NCBI GenBank assembly: GCA_028282385.1
Contig: JANQIB010000092.1
Span: 1-62,654 of the forward strand
Direction: 5' to 3'
DNA from: Alphaproteobacteria bacterium
Lineage (GTDB): Bacteria > Pseudomonadota > Alphaproteobacteria > Micavibrionales > Micavibrionaceae
DNA length: 62,654 nt
Part shown: positions 24,809 through 32,595 of the stretch, piece after piece
Layout: every line of letters begins with the position of its first letter
How positions within the stretch are numbered: the first letter of the stretch is position 1
The notes under the pieces: model-generated
Told to the model about the DNA's origin: nothing
The model's database searches: none
What the model saw: the letters and a program-made list of their open reading frames with translations, nothing else
Made by a program: the position numbers and the translations under genes

Positions 24809-25882
24809 ATGCCTTCTGTTTTTGAGCGCCACCCCAAAGCAACGCTTAGCCTTTTTTTGATTTTCCTGGCGGTTATCTTTCTTGTTTTTGCTGAGATCGC
24901 CCTGCGTTTTATTCTCCCCTATGATATCGGCTATTACTCGGCCACGCGGGAACAAGGGGTTTACCGTTACCCATATGGTGATATCACGATTAATTTGAAC
25001 GGTTTTCCGGATCAGGAGTTTGATTTATCGGGGACAAAAAAACGGATCGGTTATTTTGGAGATTCGGTGATTTACGGTGTCGGTGTTGGTGAAAAACATC
25101 GTTTCAGCACTCTCCTAAAAGAGCAATTCCCTAAATATGATCACTGGACTTTTTCTATGCTGGGCAATGGTATCCAGGATTTAAGTATGGTTAAAACAGC
25201 CGAAGATTATGGTTTGGACGGCGTCGTCTACGGTTTTAACCTGAATGATATTGTTCCGGTGATTGCGACAGGGAAGACTACAAAAAATAAAACCGGCAAA
25301 GACGTTCAGGTGAAAGCTGAAAAGCCGCCGCTCCTCTACCGCATTCAGGTCTGGATTTACACAAACCCGGACAGGATTTTACGCGGGAGATCTTACCTTT
25401 ATACTTATGTGCGGACATTGGCTAAAAACCTTTTAAACCGTTTTGGAATTGGACATACAGGCTTTGCGGCGGCGGAACTTTTTCCCGAAGAGAATAAGGA
25501 ATTGATCGGCGATGTTGCCCGGCGGATCAATGAGGTCGCCGCCGTTTTTAAACAGCGCGGCATCCCGTTTTGCGTGATAATTATTCCTTACGAGATGCAA
25601 ATCTCAAAAGAGGCGCAGGAGGTTTATGCGGATCTTGGCATTCGCTGGGAAGAGGGTTTTGAAAAGGGCAGAACACAGGAAATTTTAAAAGAGGCACTGG
25701 ATCTTCGGTATGTTTATGACGGGATGAAGGCCTTTGAATCTCTGCCGGACGATCCGAAGACAGGGGATTATTTCGTTTATAATAAGGGCGATAAAATTGA
25801 CTTTAACCATCCGAACCGCGCCGGCCATGCCTTGCTGGCCACGGATTTTGTCAAAAGCCGCACCTGCCCGCTTTTTAGATAA
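24809..25882 (+). CDS. SGNH/GDSL-like hydrolase, membrane-anchored
   Basis: A 357-residue protein with an N-terminal membrane segment (ATLSLFLIFLAVIFLVFAEI). It has an SGNH-type block I (YFGDSVIYGVGVG) and a C-terminal D-x-x-H (DFNHPNRAGH). It probably removes or transfers an acyl or carbamoyl group on a surface glycan in the periplasm. It begins three bases after the carbamoyltransferase stop, so the two are almost certainly coexpressed. Confidence 0.75.
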   Translation: MPSVFERHPKATLSLFLIFLAVIFLVFAEIALRFILPYDIGYYSATREQGVYRYPYGDITINLNGFPDQEFDLSGTKKRIGYFGDSVIYGVGVGEKHRFSTLLKEQFPKYDHWTFSMLGNGIQDLSMVKTAEDYGLDGVVYGFNLNDIVPVIATGKTTKNKTGKDVQVKAEKPPLLYRIQVWIYTNPDRILRGRSYLYTYVRTLAKNLLNRFGIGHTGFAAAELFPEENKELIGDVARRINEVAAVFKQRGIPFCVIIIPYEMQISKEAQEVYADLGIRWEEGFEKGRTQEILKEALDLRYVYDGMKAFESLPDDPKTGDYFVYNKGDKIDFNHPNRAGHALLATDFVKSRTCPLFR

Positions 25883-25937
25883 TTATTGACATAACATAAA
25901 TAGTATAATAGAACAGCCCGCAATAATAGAGGGAAGT

Positions 25938-26597
25938 ATGAGTATTCTTGACCAGTTTTGCCGTGCAAACAATCCGTGTTCTGTTCCTGATAACGACAAT
26001 CACGAAGGTGTTTTGGTGTTGGAGCCTGGCTACGTTCTGGCGATTGGAAATGCTGAAGGTTTGCAGCGAGATGATTTGACCGGCGCGCATATCCTGCTTT
26101 GCGATTTTGATCCGTATGATGATGCGTATTACGGTTTTATCTTAAACAGGCTTCCATCTAAAAAAGTCTCTGAACTTTTTAAAATGCCTGAAAACACTGT
26201 GAGTGAAAAATTTGCCTTTATGGATGTTGTCAATTCCTGTGACGGGAATGTGGATTTAGAACGGCCGGTCTTTCTTTTAAGTCGTGACGATATTCTTAAA
26301 GCTCATGGCATCAATAATAAATACGGAGATTTTTCCCACACGATTCTCATTGATATGAAAGAGGAGGATCACGATTTTCTCAATTATATGATGAATGATC
26401 TTTCTGACTGCCTGATCATTGAAGGTCAGGTCCGGCTTGACCGGGATGAGGCAGAAGGGCTTTTAAGACAAGGAAACGCTGTGTCTTTTAAACCTGATCC
26501 TAAAGATATCCTGCATCAGTCATCAGAGGTCCGTCAGCGCCGTTGCGATAAAAAAGCCTTGCAGGTTTGCCAATATCCAAAAGCTGTCTTTGTATAG
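25938..26597 (+). CDS. Hypothetical protein, possible divergent YqgE/AlgH relative
   Basis: A 219-residue protein with no clear family match. GAHILLCDFDPYDDAYYGFILNRLPSKK resembles the start of YqgE/AlgH (the GAxGLVLN-type turn), and LERPVFLL is placed like the YqgE GGP block. The next gene downstream is a true YqgE, so this may be a decayed or diverged tandem copy. GAGGG lies before the ATG at 25938. Relationship inferred by eye only. Confidence 0.5.
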   Translation: MSILDQFCRANNPCSVPDNDNHEGVLVLEPGYVLAIGNAEGLQRDDLTGAHILLCDFDPYDDAYYGFILNRLPSKKVSELFKMPENTVSEKFAFMDVVNSCDGNVDLERPVFLLSRDDILKAHGINNKYGDFSHTILIDMKEEDHDFLNYMMNDLSDCLIIEGQVRLDRDEAEGLLRQGNAVSFKPDPKDILHQSSEVRQRRCDKKALQVCQYPKAVFV

Positions 26598-26672
26598 GGA
26601 AGAGAATTTATATAATCCATCATTTTTGCAAATTACATTGCAAATCCTGCGCGGCTGAGGGATGATGGTTTT

Positions 26673-27254
26673 ATGAGCGATCAAAAAGATCTTTATCTGA
26701 AAGGCCAGCTTCTTTTGGCGATGCCGGCTATGGCTGATCCGCGCTTTCATAAATCCGTTATTCTGATGATTCACCATGATGAAAAAGGCGCAACCGGCCT
26801 TGTTTTGAATAATGTTTTACCGTCTTTGAAATTTGGCGGTCTTTTGGCGCAATTTGATGTTGAGATTATGCCTGAGGCCAAAGATGATCTTTTTGCCATG
26901 CCGGTTTTCTCCGGTGGCCCTTTGGAAACAGAGCGCGGTTTTCTGGTGCATAGCCGCGAATTTATTACCAATGACACGGTGTCTTTAGCGCGTGATATTT
27001 CAGTCAGTACGACGCTGGCGGCGCTGAAAGCGCTGGCGCGTGGCAGCGGTCCGAAAAAACGGAAATTTGTATTAGGCTATGCCGGCTGGAGTGCGGATCA
27101 GCTGGAAAAAGAAATTCAGGATAATGCCTGGCTTACCGCGCCGGCAACCGATGAGATTATTTTTGAAACCCAGCCTGAATTGATGTGGGAAAAATCAATG
27201 GGCGCTCTGGGTGTCTCGCCATCCATGCTCTCGCATGTTGCGGGAAGGGCCTAG
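26673..27254 (+). CDS. YqgE/AlgH family protein
   Basis: A 193-residue cytoplasmic protein of the UPF0301 family. KGQLLLAMPAMADPRFHKSV, the GATGLVLNNVL turn, PVFSGGPLETERGFLVHS and LGYAGWSADQLEKEI are the family's conserved blocks. The biochemical role is unsettled. The ATG at 26673 has GAGGGATGATGG upstream. Short inverted repeats (CCATCAT/GATGATGG, TTTGCA/TGCAAA) in the 26619-26669 leader could be regulatory. Confidence 0.93.
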   Translation: MSDQKDLYLKGQLLLAMPAMADPRFHKSVILMIHHDEKGATGLVLNNVLPSLKFGGLLAQFDVEIMPEAKDDLFAMPVFSGGPLETERGFLVHSREFITNDTVSLARDISVSTTLAALKALARGSGPKKRKFVLGYAGWSADQLEKEIQDNAWLTAPATDEIIFETQPELMWEKSMGALGVSPSMLSHVAGRA

Positions 27255-27259
27255 GAGGC

Positions 27260-27625
27260 ATGAATAATCCAAAAGGCAATAAAGGTCTGAAACGCATTGT
27301 GAATGCGTTTTTTTATTCCGTTCACGGCCTCCGGGCCTGCATGAAAACCGAAGAAGCGTTTCGCCAGGAAGTTATCGTTGCCGCGATTCTCATTCCGCTT
27401 GGTTTATGGCTTGGGATTAGCCCGGCAGAAAAGGCACTTCTGGCCGGCAGTATTCTCCTGATTTTAATTGTCGAGATTTTAAATTCAGCGATTGAGCGGG
27501 CGATTGACCGGATTTCTTTTGAACGTCATGAGCTTTCCAAAGAAGCCAAGGATATGGGCTCTGCAGCAGTGATGTTATCGATTCTTCTGGCGGCTCTTTG
27601 CTGGGCTGTTATTCTTTTGAATTAA
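27260..27625 (+). CDS. dgkA: Diacylglycerol kinase DgkA
   Basis: A 121-residue integral membrane kinase that phosphorylates diacylglycerol to phosphatidic acid for lipid recycling. RACMKTEEAFRQEV and the active-site helix VEILNSAIERAIDRI with KEAKDMGSAAV are intact. I use the ATG at 27260 after AGGAGGC. It overlaps the GNAT gene on the other strand by four bases. Confidence 0.94.
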   Translation: MNNPKGNKGLKRIVNAFFYSVHGLRACMKTEEAFRQEVIVAAILIPLGLWLGISPAEKALLAGSILLILIVEILNSAIERAIDRISFERHELSKEAKDMGSAAVMLSILLAALCWAVILLN

Positions 27626-28209
27626 GCTTTTTGATTGATCAGGCCAAATAGCCTGTGATCTTCCCAGACCCCGTTAATCCGGATATATTTTTTGGCAAAA
27701 CCTTCCTCTTCAAAACCGAGTTTTAACAGCAAATTGATACTGCGGTCATTACGGGGCAGACAGGCAGCATTTAAACGGTGCAGCCCGGCCTGATCAAAAG
27801 AGAAATCAATCACCAGCCGTAAAGATTCGGCCATTAATCCCTGACCCTGAAGCTCTTCATCAATCCAGTAACCAAGCGAGCCGCATTGGCTGGCGCCGCG
27901 GCAGACATGATTGACATTTATACCGCCAATCAGCTTTTCATTTTGACGATCTATGATCAGAAAGCTGTAAGCGCGGCCATCTTTCCAGTCCTTATGCTGG
28001 CGGGCGATTCGCCGCTGAAAAAAATCTTTCTCCAGCGCTTTCTCATGCCAGCGTGGTTCAAACGGCGTCAGGTAATTTTTATTTTTTCCGCGTATATTAG
28101 TCCAGTCTTCATAATCGGATAAAACCGGCGGGCGCAGCCGGACACGAAATCCATTTAGACTTAAGGGAATGCCCTGAAGATCAGGGAGTTTTTTCTTCGG
28201 CCAGATCAT
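27622..28209 (-). CDS. GNAT-family N-acetyltransferase (RimJ type)
   Basis: A 195-residue acetyltransferase resembling RimJ/RimL, which acetylate N-terminal alanine or serine of ribosomal proteins. The acetyl-CoA region LGYWIDEELQGQGLMAESLRLVIDFSFDQ and the final ENRSINLLLKLGFEEEG-type segment (NDRSINLLLKLGFE) are clear. It lies downstream of the M16 gene on the same strand across a palindromic repeat. Confidence 0.88.
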   Translation of the reverse strand: MIWPKKKLPDLQGIPLSLNGFRVRLRPPVLSDYEDWTNIRGKNKNYLTPFEPRWHEKALEKDFFQRRIARQHKDWKDGRAYSFLIIDRQNEKLIGGINVNHVCRGASQCGSLGYWIDEELQGQGLMAESLRLVIDFSFDQAGLHRLNAACLPRNDRSINLLLKLGFEEEGFAKKYIRINGVWEDHRLFGLINQKA

Positions 28210-28221
28210 CAGGTCATTTCC

Positions 28222-28301
28222 TTTTATCTTTGCAGTGCGTTGCTGCGTTCCTAAAGTAGGTCATCTACTTGTCGTCTCTTGCGCCTGCTGCAAAAATAAA
28301 A
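28222..28301. repeat. Palindromic intergenic repeat, family 1, copy C
   Basis: Outer arms TTTTATCTTTGCAG and CTGCAAAAATAAAA, inner hairpin AGTAG/CTACT, with cores GTTGCTGCGTTCCT and CGTCTCTTGCGCCTG. It lies between the RimJ-like and M16 genes. Confidence 0.8.
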
Positions 28302-28311
28302 TTAAACGACC

Positions 28312-29574
28312 TTAAGCGGCAAGACGTTTTTGGGTTTCATCAAAATCTTCAAGTGCGCCAAGCGGTCCAAGTGCTGACAAGGTTGGTGTGCCGGTGAAGA
28401 TTTTTTGAGAAATATTCCTGATATCATCCGGTGTGATTGCATCAATTTGGCCAATCAGTTCGGCAATATCGAGTTTTTTCTGGTAATTCAGAAGATATTT
28501 GGCCTGGCGGTTGGTTCGGCCCATCATGGATTCGCGGCCCATTAAAATCCCGGCTTTGACCTGCGCCTTGGCGCGGGCCAGTTCTTTGTCGGTGACATGT
28601 TCACTTTCCATCCTGCGAATTTCATCACAGAGGACAGGCATCAGTTCCGGCAATTTATCCGGACCTGTGCCGGCGTAAATTTCAAATTGTCCATCATCAT
28701 GGAAGCCGCTATGGGCGGCGAAAACAGAATAAACCAGTCCGCGTTTTTCCCGCACTTCCTGAAACAGGCGTGAAGACATCCCGCCGCCCATAATCATGGC
28801 AGCCAGCGTGGCGGCAAAAAAGGATGGGTCTTCCCGCGAAATTCCCTGAAAGCCAAGCACGATATGGGTTTGCTCCAGATCTTTTTCGGTGCGGATCTGG
28901 CCGCCAACATAACGCGCCGGCTCATAGGAGCCGTTCACATCTTCCGGCAGGTCGGTAAACAGCTTTTCAGCCTGTTTGACAATTTCATCATGTGACAGGT
29001 TTCCGGCGGCGGAGATGACCAGTTTGGACGGGGTATAAAAGCGCCGGACATAGTCAAACAGCGTTTTCTTATCCATGTTCGCGACGATATCCGCCGTGCC
29101 TAAAATCGGCGCGCCAAGGGCCTGCCCCGGATAGGCCGTTGCCTGGTAATAATCAAACACCACATCATCGGGCGTGTCGTTGGTCATACCGATTTCCTGG
29201 AGAATTACGCCGCGCTCTTTTTCAAGCTCCTGATCCGGAAAGGTCGGGCGCTGAATCATATCGGCGAGAATATCCAGGCCAAGGTTCAGGTCCTCTTTTA
29301 AAAGATGAATATAGTAGGCCGTGATTTCGCGTGAGGTGTAGGCATTCATCTGTCCGCCGACATTTTCAATCGTCTCGGCAATTTCCTGTGAGGTTCGGGT
29401 CGGTGTGCCGTTAAACATCATATGTTCAACCATATGGGCAACGCCATTATGGGCCAGATCTTCATGGCGTGTGCCGACATCGCACCATACGCCGACAGCA
29501 AGGGAGTCCATCTCCGGCACCTGGTCCGTAATAATCCGCAGGCCTGAAGGGAGAGTTGTGAGGTTTATAGTCAT
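28312..29574 (-). CDS. M16 family zinc peptidase (mitochondrial-processing-peptidase-like)
   Basis: A 420-residue insulinase-family protease. The inverted zinc motif HMVEH lies near residue 47 (AHMVEHMMFNGT), followed by the downstream Glu in ILQEIGM. It is typical of the alphaproteobacterial PqqL/YmxG-like enzymes found after thrC. It has no signal peptide, so it is probably cytoplasmic. The second M16 gene lies 35 bases upstream on the same strand. Confidence 0.93.
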   Translation of the reverse strand: MTINLTTLPSGLRIITDQVPEMDSLAVGVWCDVGTRHEDLAHNGVAHMVEHMMFNGTPTRTSQEIAETIENVGGQMNAYTSREITAYYIHLLKEDLNLGLDILADMIQRPTFPDQELEKERGVILQEIGMTNDTPDDVVFDYYQATAYPGQALGAPILGTADIVANMDKKTLFDYVRRFYTPSKLVISAAGNLSHDEIVKQAEKLFTDLPEDVNGSYEPARYVGGQIRTEKDLEQTHIVLGFQGISREDPSFFAATLAAMIMGGGMSSRLFQEVREKRGLVYSVFAAHSGFHDDGQFEIYAGTGPDKLPELMPVLCDEIRRMESEHVTDKELARAKAQVKAGILMGRESMMGRTNRQAKYLLNYQKKLDIAELIGQIDAITPDDIRNISQKIFTGTPTLSALGPLGALEDFDETQKRLAA

Positions 29575-29609
29575 AGGAATGAGTTACAGAAGCATTTTTA
29601 AAAAATCAA

Positions 29610-30971
29610 TCATAACTTTGCTTTAGGTTGATTTTGCCGCGCCAGAGCATCCTGAATAGGCCCTGCAAATTCTTCATACGAACCCATTTTAGAGGAGTCT
29701 CCATACGTTATGATTGCCGGTGCATGGGAAAGAGTTTCTTCAATTAAGAATTTCTGAACATCTTCCGGCCGTATATCCAAAAGCTTATTTTCTTCTTCGC
29801 CAAAAGGATGAACACTTCCATTATATATCAAGTTAAAAGCAAGACTTTCTGCGCTGTGTCCTTTTCGCCAGAATTTTTGATTCTGGTATTCCTGGAGTTG
29901 AAGAGATTTAATTATATTGAAAGTATCTATATCTATTCCGTCTTCGATTAACGTTGTAATGATATCACGTGTTTCCGGTATAACTCGTGATCCATCCTCA
30001 GGCATTAGGTTTCCAGTAAAACTTAAATATCCCGGCGATCCTAAAGGAAGTATTGGCCTTGACTCTGTATGGTAACAAAGATCATTTCCAAAAACTAATC
30101 CATGTGTAACTTTATGCAATAAATAACCATATGCCATGCTATATAAAGCTGACTTTGCAGGGTTATGAGCAGGTGAGGGAAAGCAAAAATGAAAATATAA
30201 CTGCATAAGATGAGTATTTTCATTTCGATAGTCCCCGGGCACAAAAACAAGCGGATCTCTCTTGGAAACTGTATGGCTGGGCACAGTACTCAATGCAGTA
30301 TTTAATTTATTATGCATTTCCTGGTGATCGAATTTTCCTGTCATTGCAATATAGATATTGGGTCCGGAAAAATGTTTATCCAAATATGATTGGAGATCGG
30401 AAATTTTAACGTTTCGTACTATGTCTCTATTTCCCATGATATTGGGATCAGCCCGACCTGCTCTAAATGCTTGCCCCAGAAGAGTAAGTGCATGTGTCCC
30501 AGAGTTATCTGCCTGAATGCCAATTTCATTTAAAATACGCTTTTTTTCTTTATCGAAAGTTATCTCTGAAATTCTTTCTCCTGTTAGGAACTTTTTGAAC
30601 ACATCAGCTAGAAAGCTTTGATTTTCATGAGTATTCGGGATTTTCCCTGAAAAACGGACTGTAGTAAAAGAGGTCGCAAGGTTTTCTATATTGCCGCCCC
30701 TTTGTTCGAATTCATGGTTTAATTCGGGATCAACAAGCAAATGCTCTAAAAAGTGAGCGATCCCTTCTTTATCGTCAGGGTCGTCGAGACTTCCTGATTC
30801 AACTATAATGTAAAATTCTATATTGTTATCAAAAAGACGGTTTTGCGAAATGAATTGAATGCCGTTATCTAAAATTGATTGACGGACAAAATCATTTCGG
30901 TGTGCATAAAAATCTCTGAGGCTTTTTTGAAATTTTGCTTGGTCTGGAAATAAGCTTTTTAAATTCAACAT
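29610..30971 (-). CDS. Second, divergent M16-like peptidase
   Basis: A 453-residue protein with the same zinc motif (IAHFLEHLLVD) and the downstream Glu in RILNEIGIQ, so it can probably bind zinc. The rest is very divergent from the neighbouring M16. It is notably AT-rich and uses codons unlike thrC and the first M16 gene, which suggests lateral acquisition. In many alphaproteobacteria thrC and one M16 gene are adjacent, so this gene appears inserted. It may pair with the neighbour as a heterodimer. Confidence 0.85.
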   Translation of the reverse strand: MLNLKSLFPDQAKFQKSLRDFYAHRNDFVRQSILDNGIQFISQNRLFDNNIEFYIIVESGSLDDPDDKEGIAHFLEHLLVDPELNHEFEQRGGNIENLATSFTTVRFSGKIPNTHENQSFLADVFKKFLTGERISEITFDKEKKRILNEIGIQADNSGTHALTLLGQAFRAGRADPNIMGNRDIVRNVKISDLQSYLDKHFSGPNIYIAMTGKFDHQEMHNKLNTALSTVPSHTVSKRDPLVFVPGDYRNENTHLMQLYFHFCFPSPAHNPAKSALYSMAYGYLLHKVTHGLVFGNDLCYHTESRPILPLGSPGYLSFTGNLMPEDGSRVIPETRDIITTLIEDGIDIDTFNIIKSLQLQEYQNQKFWRKGHSAESLAFNLIYNGSVHPFGEEENKLLDIRPEDVQKFLIEETLSHAPAIITYGDSSKMGSYEEFAGPIQDALARQNQPKAKL

Positions 30972-31032
30972 ATTCGTACCCTTTCCCTTTTATTTTTAAG
31001 GAAGAGTATCAAAAACGGCTTTCTTAAAACAA

Positions 31033-32454
31033 TTAAGCGGCGTTAGTGTTTGTTTTGACGTAGGTTTTTACGCTTTCAAGGTCGTTGGCAAGAACGTCAT
31101 ATTTTTCTTCGCGTTCAAAAAGATCGGCAAGATGCGCAGGAAGCGGCGGGCGTCCACCGACAGCTTTTTCGACGGCATCCGGGAACTTGGCCGGGTGGGC
31201 GCAGGCCAGCGCGATCAGCGGCACGGACAGATCTGAAATATCGCCGTTCTCACGGGCTTTCCAGCCGGCATAAAGGCCAACCGCCGTGTGTGGATCGAGA
31301 AGATAACCAGTGGCTTCATAACACTCACGCATCATGGCCAGGGTTGTTTCATCATCACAGGCATAAGCGGCGAAATCGCTGCGGGCTTGTTTCATCAGGT
31401 TATCGCCAAGTTCAAAATGACCTGTGTCTTTAAAAGCCGTCATGGTTTTGGTCAGCGCTTTCGCATCCCGGCCCATCAGGTCGCACAGATAGCGTTCAAA
31501 ATTACTGGAGATCTGGATATCCATGGAGGGGGAAAGGGACGGCTCAACCCCGGTCTTTTTCATTTCACCACTGTCAAAAAAGCGGGTGAGAATATCATTC
31601 CGGTTGGAGCCGATAATCAGCTTATCAATCGGCAGGCCCATTTGCTTCGCGGCGTAGGCGGCAAAGACATTGCCGAAATTGCCCGTCGGTACGGCAAAGG
31701 AGACCGGACGGTCCGGCGTGCCAAGACTGAGCGCAGCGCTGACATAGTAGACAATCTGCGCCATAATCCGCGCCCAGTTGATCGAATTAACAGCCGAAAG
31801 ATTCATATCTGTGCGGAACGCTTCATCGCCAAACATCGCTTTGACATGATCCTGGCAGTCATCAAAAGTTCCTTCGAGCGCGATGTTATGCACGTTTGGC
31901 GCAATGACAGAGGTCATTTGCCGCCGCTGTACGTCCGAAGTCCGTCCATGCGGATGAAGAATAAAAATATCGATATTTTTGCAAGACTTGCAGGCTTCAA
32001 TTGCCGCGCTGCCCGTATCGCCGGAGGTCGCGCCGACAATCGTCACGCGCTGCCCTTTTTGTTCCAGCACATAATCAAACAGCCGTCCCAGCATTTGCAG
32101 CGCATAATCTTTAAAGGCAATGGTCGGTCCGTGGAACAGCTCCATAATCCATCCGGATGGGCCAATCTGGACCAGCGGCGCCACCGCTGCATGAGAAAAA
32201 TTCTGCCCGTAGACGTCCGCAATGATCTTTTTTAGCGCCTCATCAGGAATATCATCGCCGATAAAAGGCTTCATGACGTGATAAGCAATATCGCTGTAAG
32301 ACGCGCCGGAGAGGGCTTTAAGCTCCCCCGCAGAAAATTGCGGCCAGCTTTCGGGCAGGTAAAGCCCGCCATCCCTGGCCAGTCCACCCAACAAAACGTC
32401 CGTAAAAGACAGGCCGGTTTCACCGCCACGTGTTGAGAAATAAGTTGTAGTCAT
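31033..32454 (-). CDS. thrC: Threonine synthase
   Basis: A 473-residue PLP enzyme that converts O-phospho-L-homoserine to L-threonine. TTYFSTRGGETGLSF is the usual start and the PLP lysine lies in PTIAFKDYALQ. SGDTGSAAI and GNFGNVFAAY bind phosphate and PLP. I use the ATG at 32454 because MTTTYFSTRG matches the family; an in-frame ATG lies at 32460. No strong ribosome binding site is visible and a palindromic repeat lies immediately upstream. Confidence 0.95.
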   Translation of the reverse strand: MTTTYFSTRGGETGLSFTDVLLGGLARDGGLYLPESWPQFSAGELKALSGASYSDIAYHVMKPFIGDDIPDEALKKIIADVYGQNFSHAAVAPLVQIGPSGWIMELFHGPTIAFKDYALQMLGRLFDYVLEQKGQRVTIVGATSGDTGSAAIEACKSCKNIDIFILHPHGRTSDVQRRQMTSVIAPNVHNIALEGTFDDCQDHVKAMFGDEAFRTDMNLSAVNSINWARIMAQIVYYVSAALSLGTPDRPVSFAVPTGNFGNVFAAYAAKQMGLPIDKLIIGSNRNDILTRFFDSGEMKKTGVEPSLSPSMDIQISSNFERYLCDLMGRDAKALTKTMTAFKDTGHFELGDNLMKQARSDFAAYACDDETTLAMMRECYEATGYLLDPHTAVGLYAGWKARENGDISDLSVPLIALACAHPAKFPDAVEKAVGGRPPLPAHLADLFEREEKYDVLANDLESVKTYVKTNTNAA

Positions 32455-32464
32455 TTGCATTTGC

Positions 32465-32532
32465 TTTCTGACATCGTTGCTGCGCTCCTAAAGTAGGTCA
32501 TCTACTTGTCGTCGCTTGCGCCTTGTCAGAAA
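32465..32532. repeat. Palindromic intergenic repeat, family 1, copy D
   Basis: Outer arms TTTCTGACA/TGTCAGAAA and inner hairpin AAGTAG/CTACTT with cores GTTGCTGCGCTCCT and CGTCGCTTGCGCC. It lies just upstream of thrC, so it must be in or near the thrC leader. Confidence 0.8.
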
Positions 32533-32595
32533 CCAAAGCCAAACGACTATGCTCATGGAAGTTTTATAACGCGGTGCGTGGTGCCTGTCACGCCT

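Noticed and set aside
25886..25930. TTGACA before the 25938 gene as a promoter
   Set aside because: No -10 element at 16-18 bases; the nearest TATAAT is only 12 bases away.
31288..32235. Long plus-strand ORF antisense to thrC
   Set aside because: Lies entirely within thrC, has no family match or ribosome binding site.
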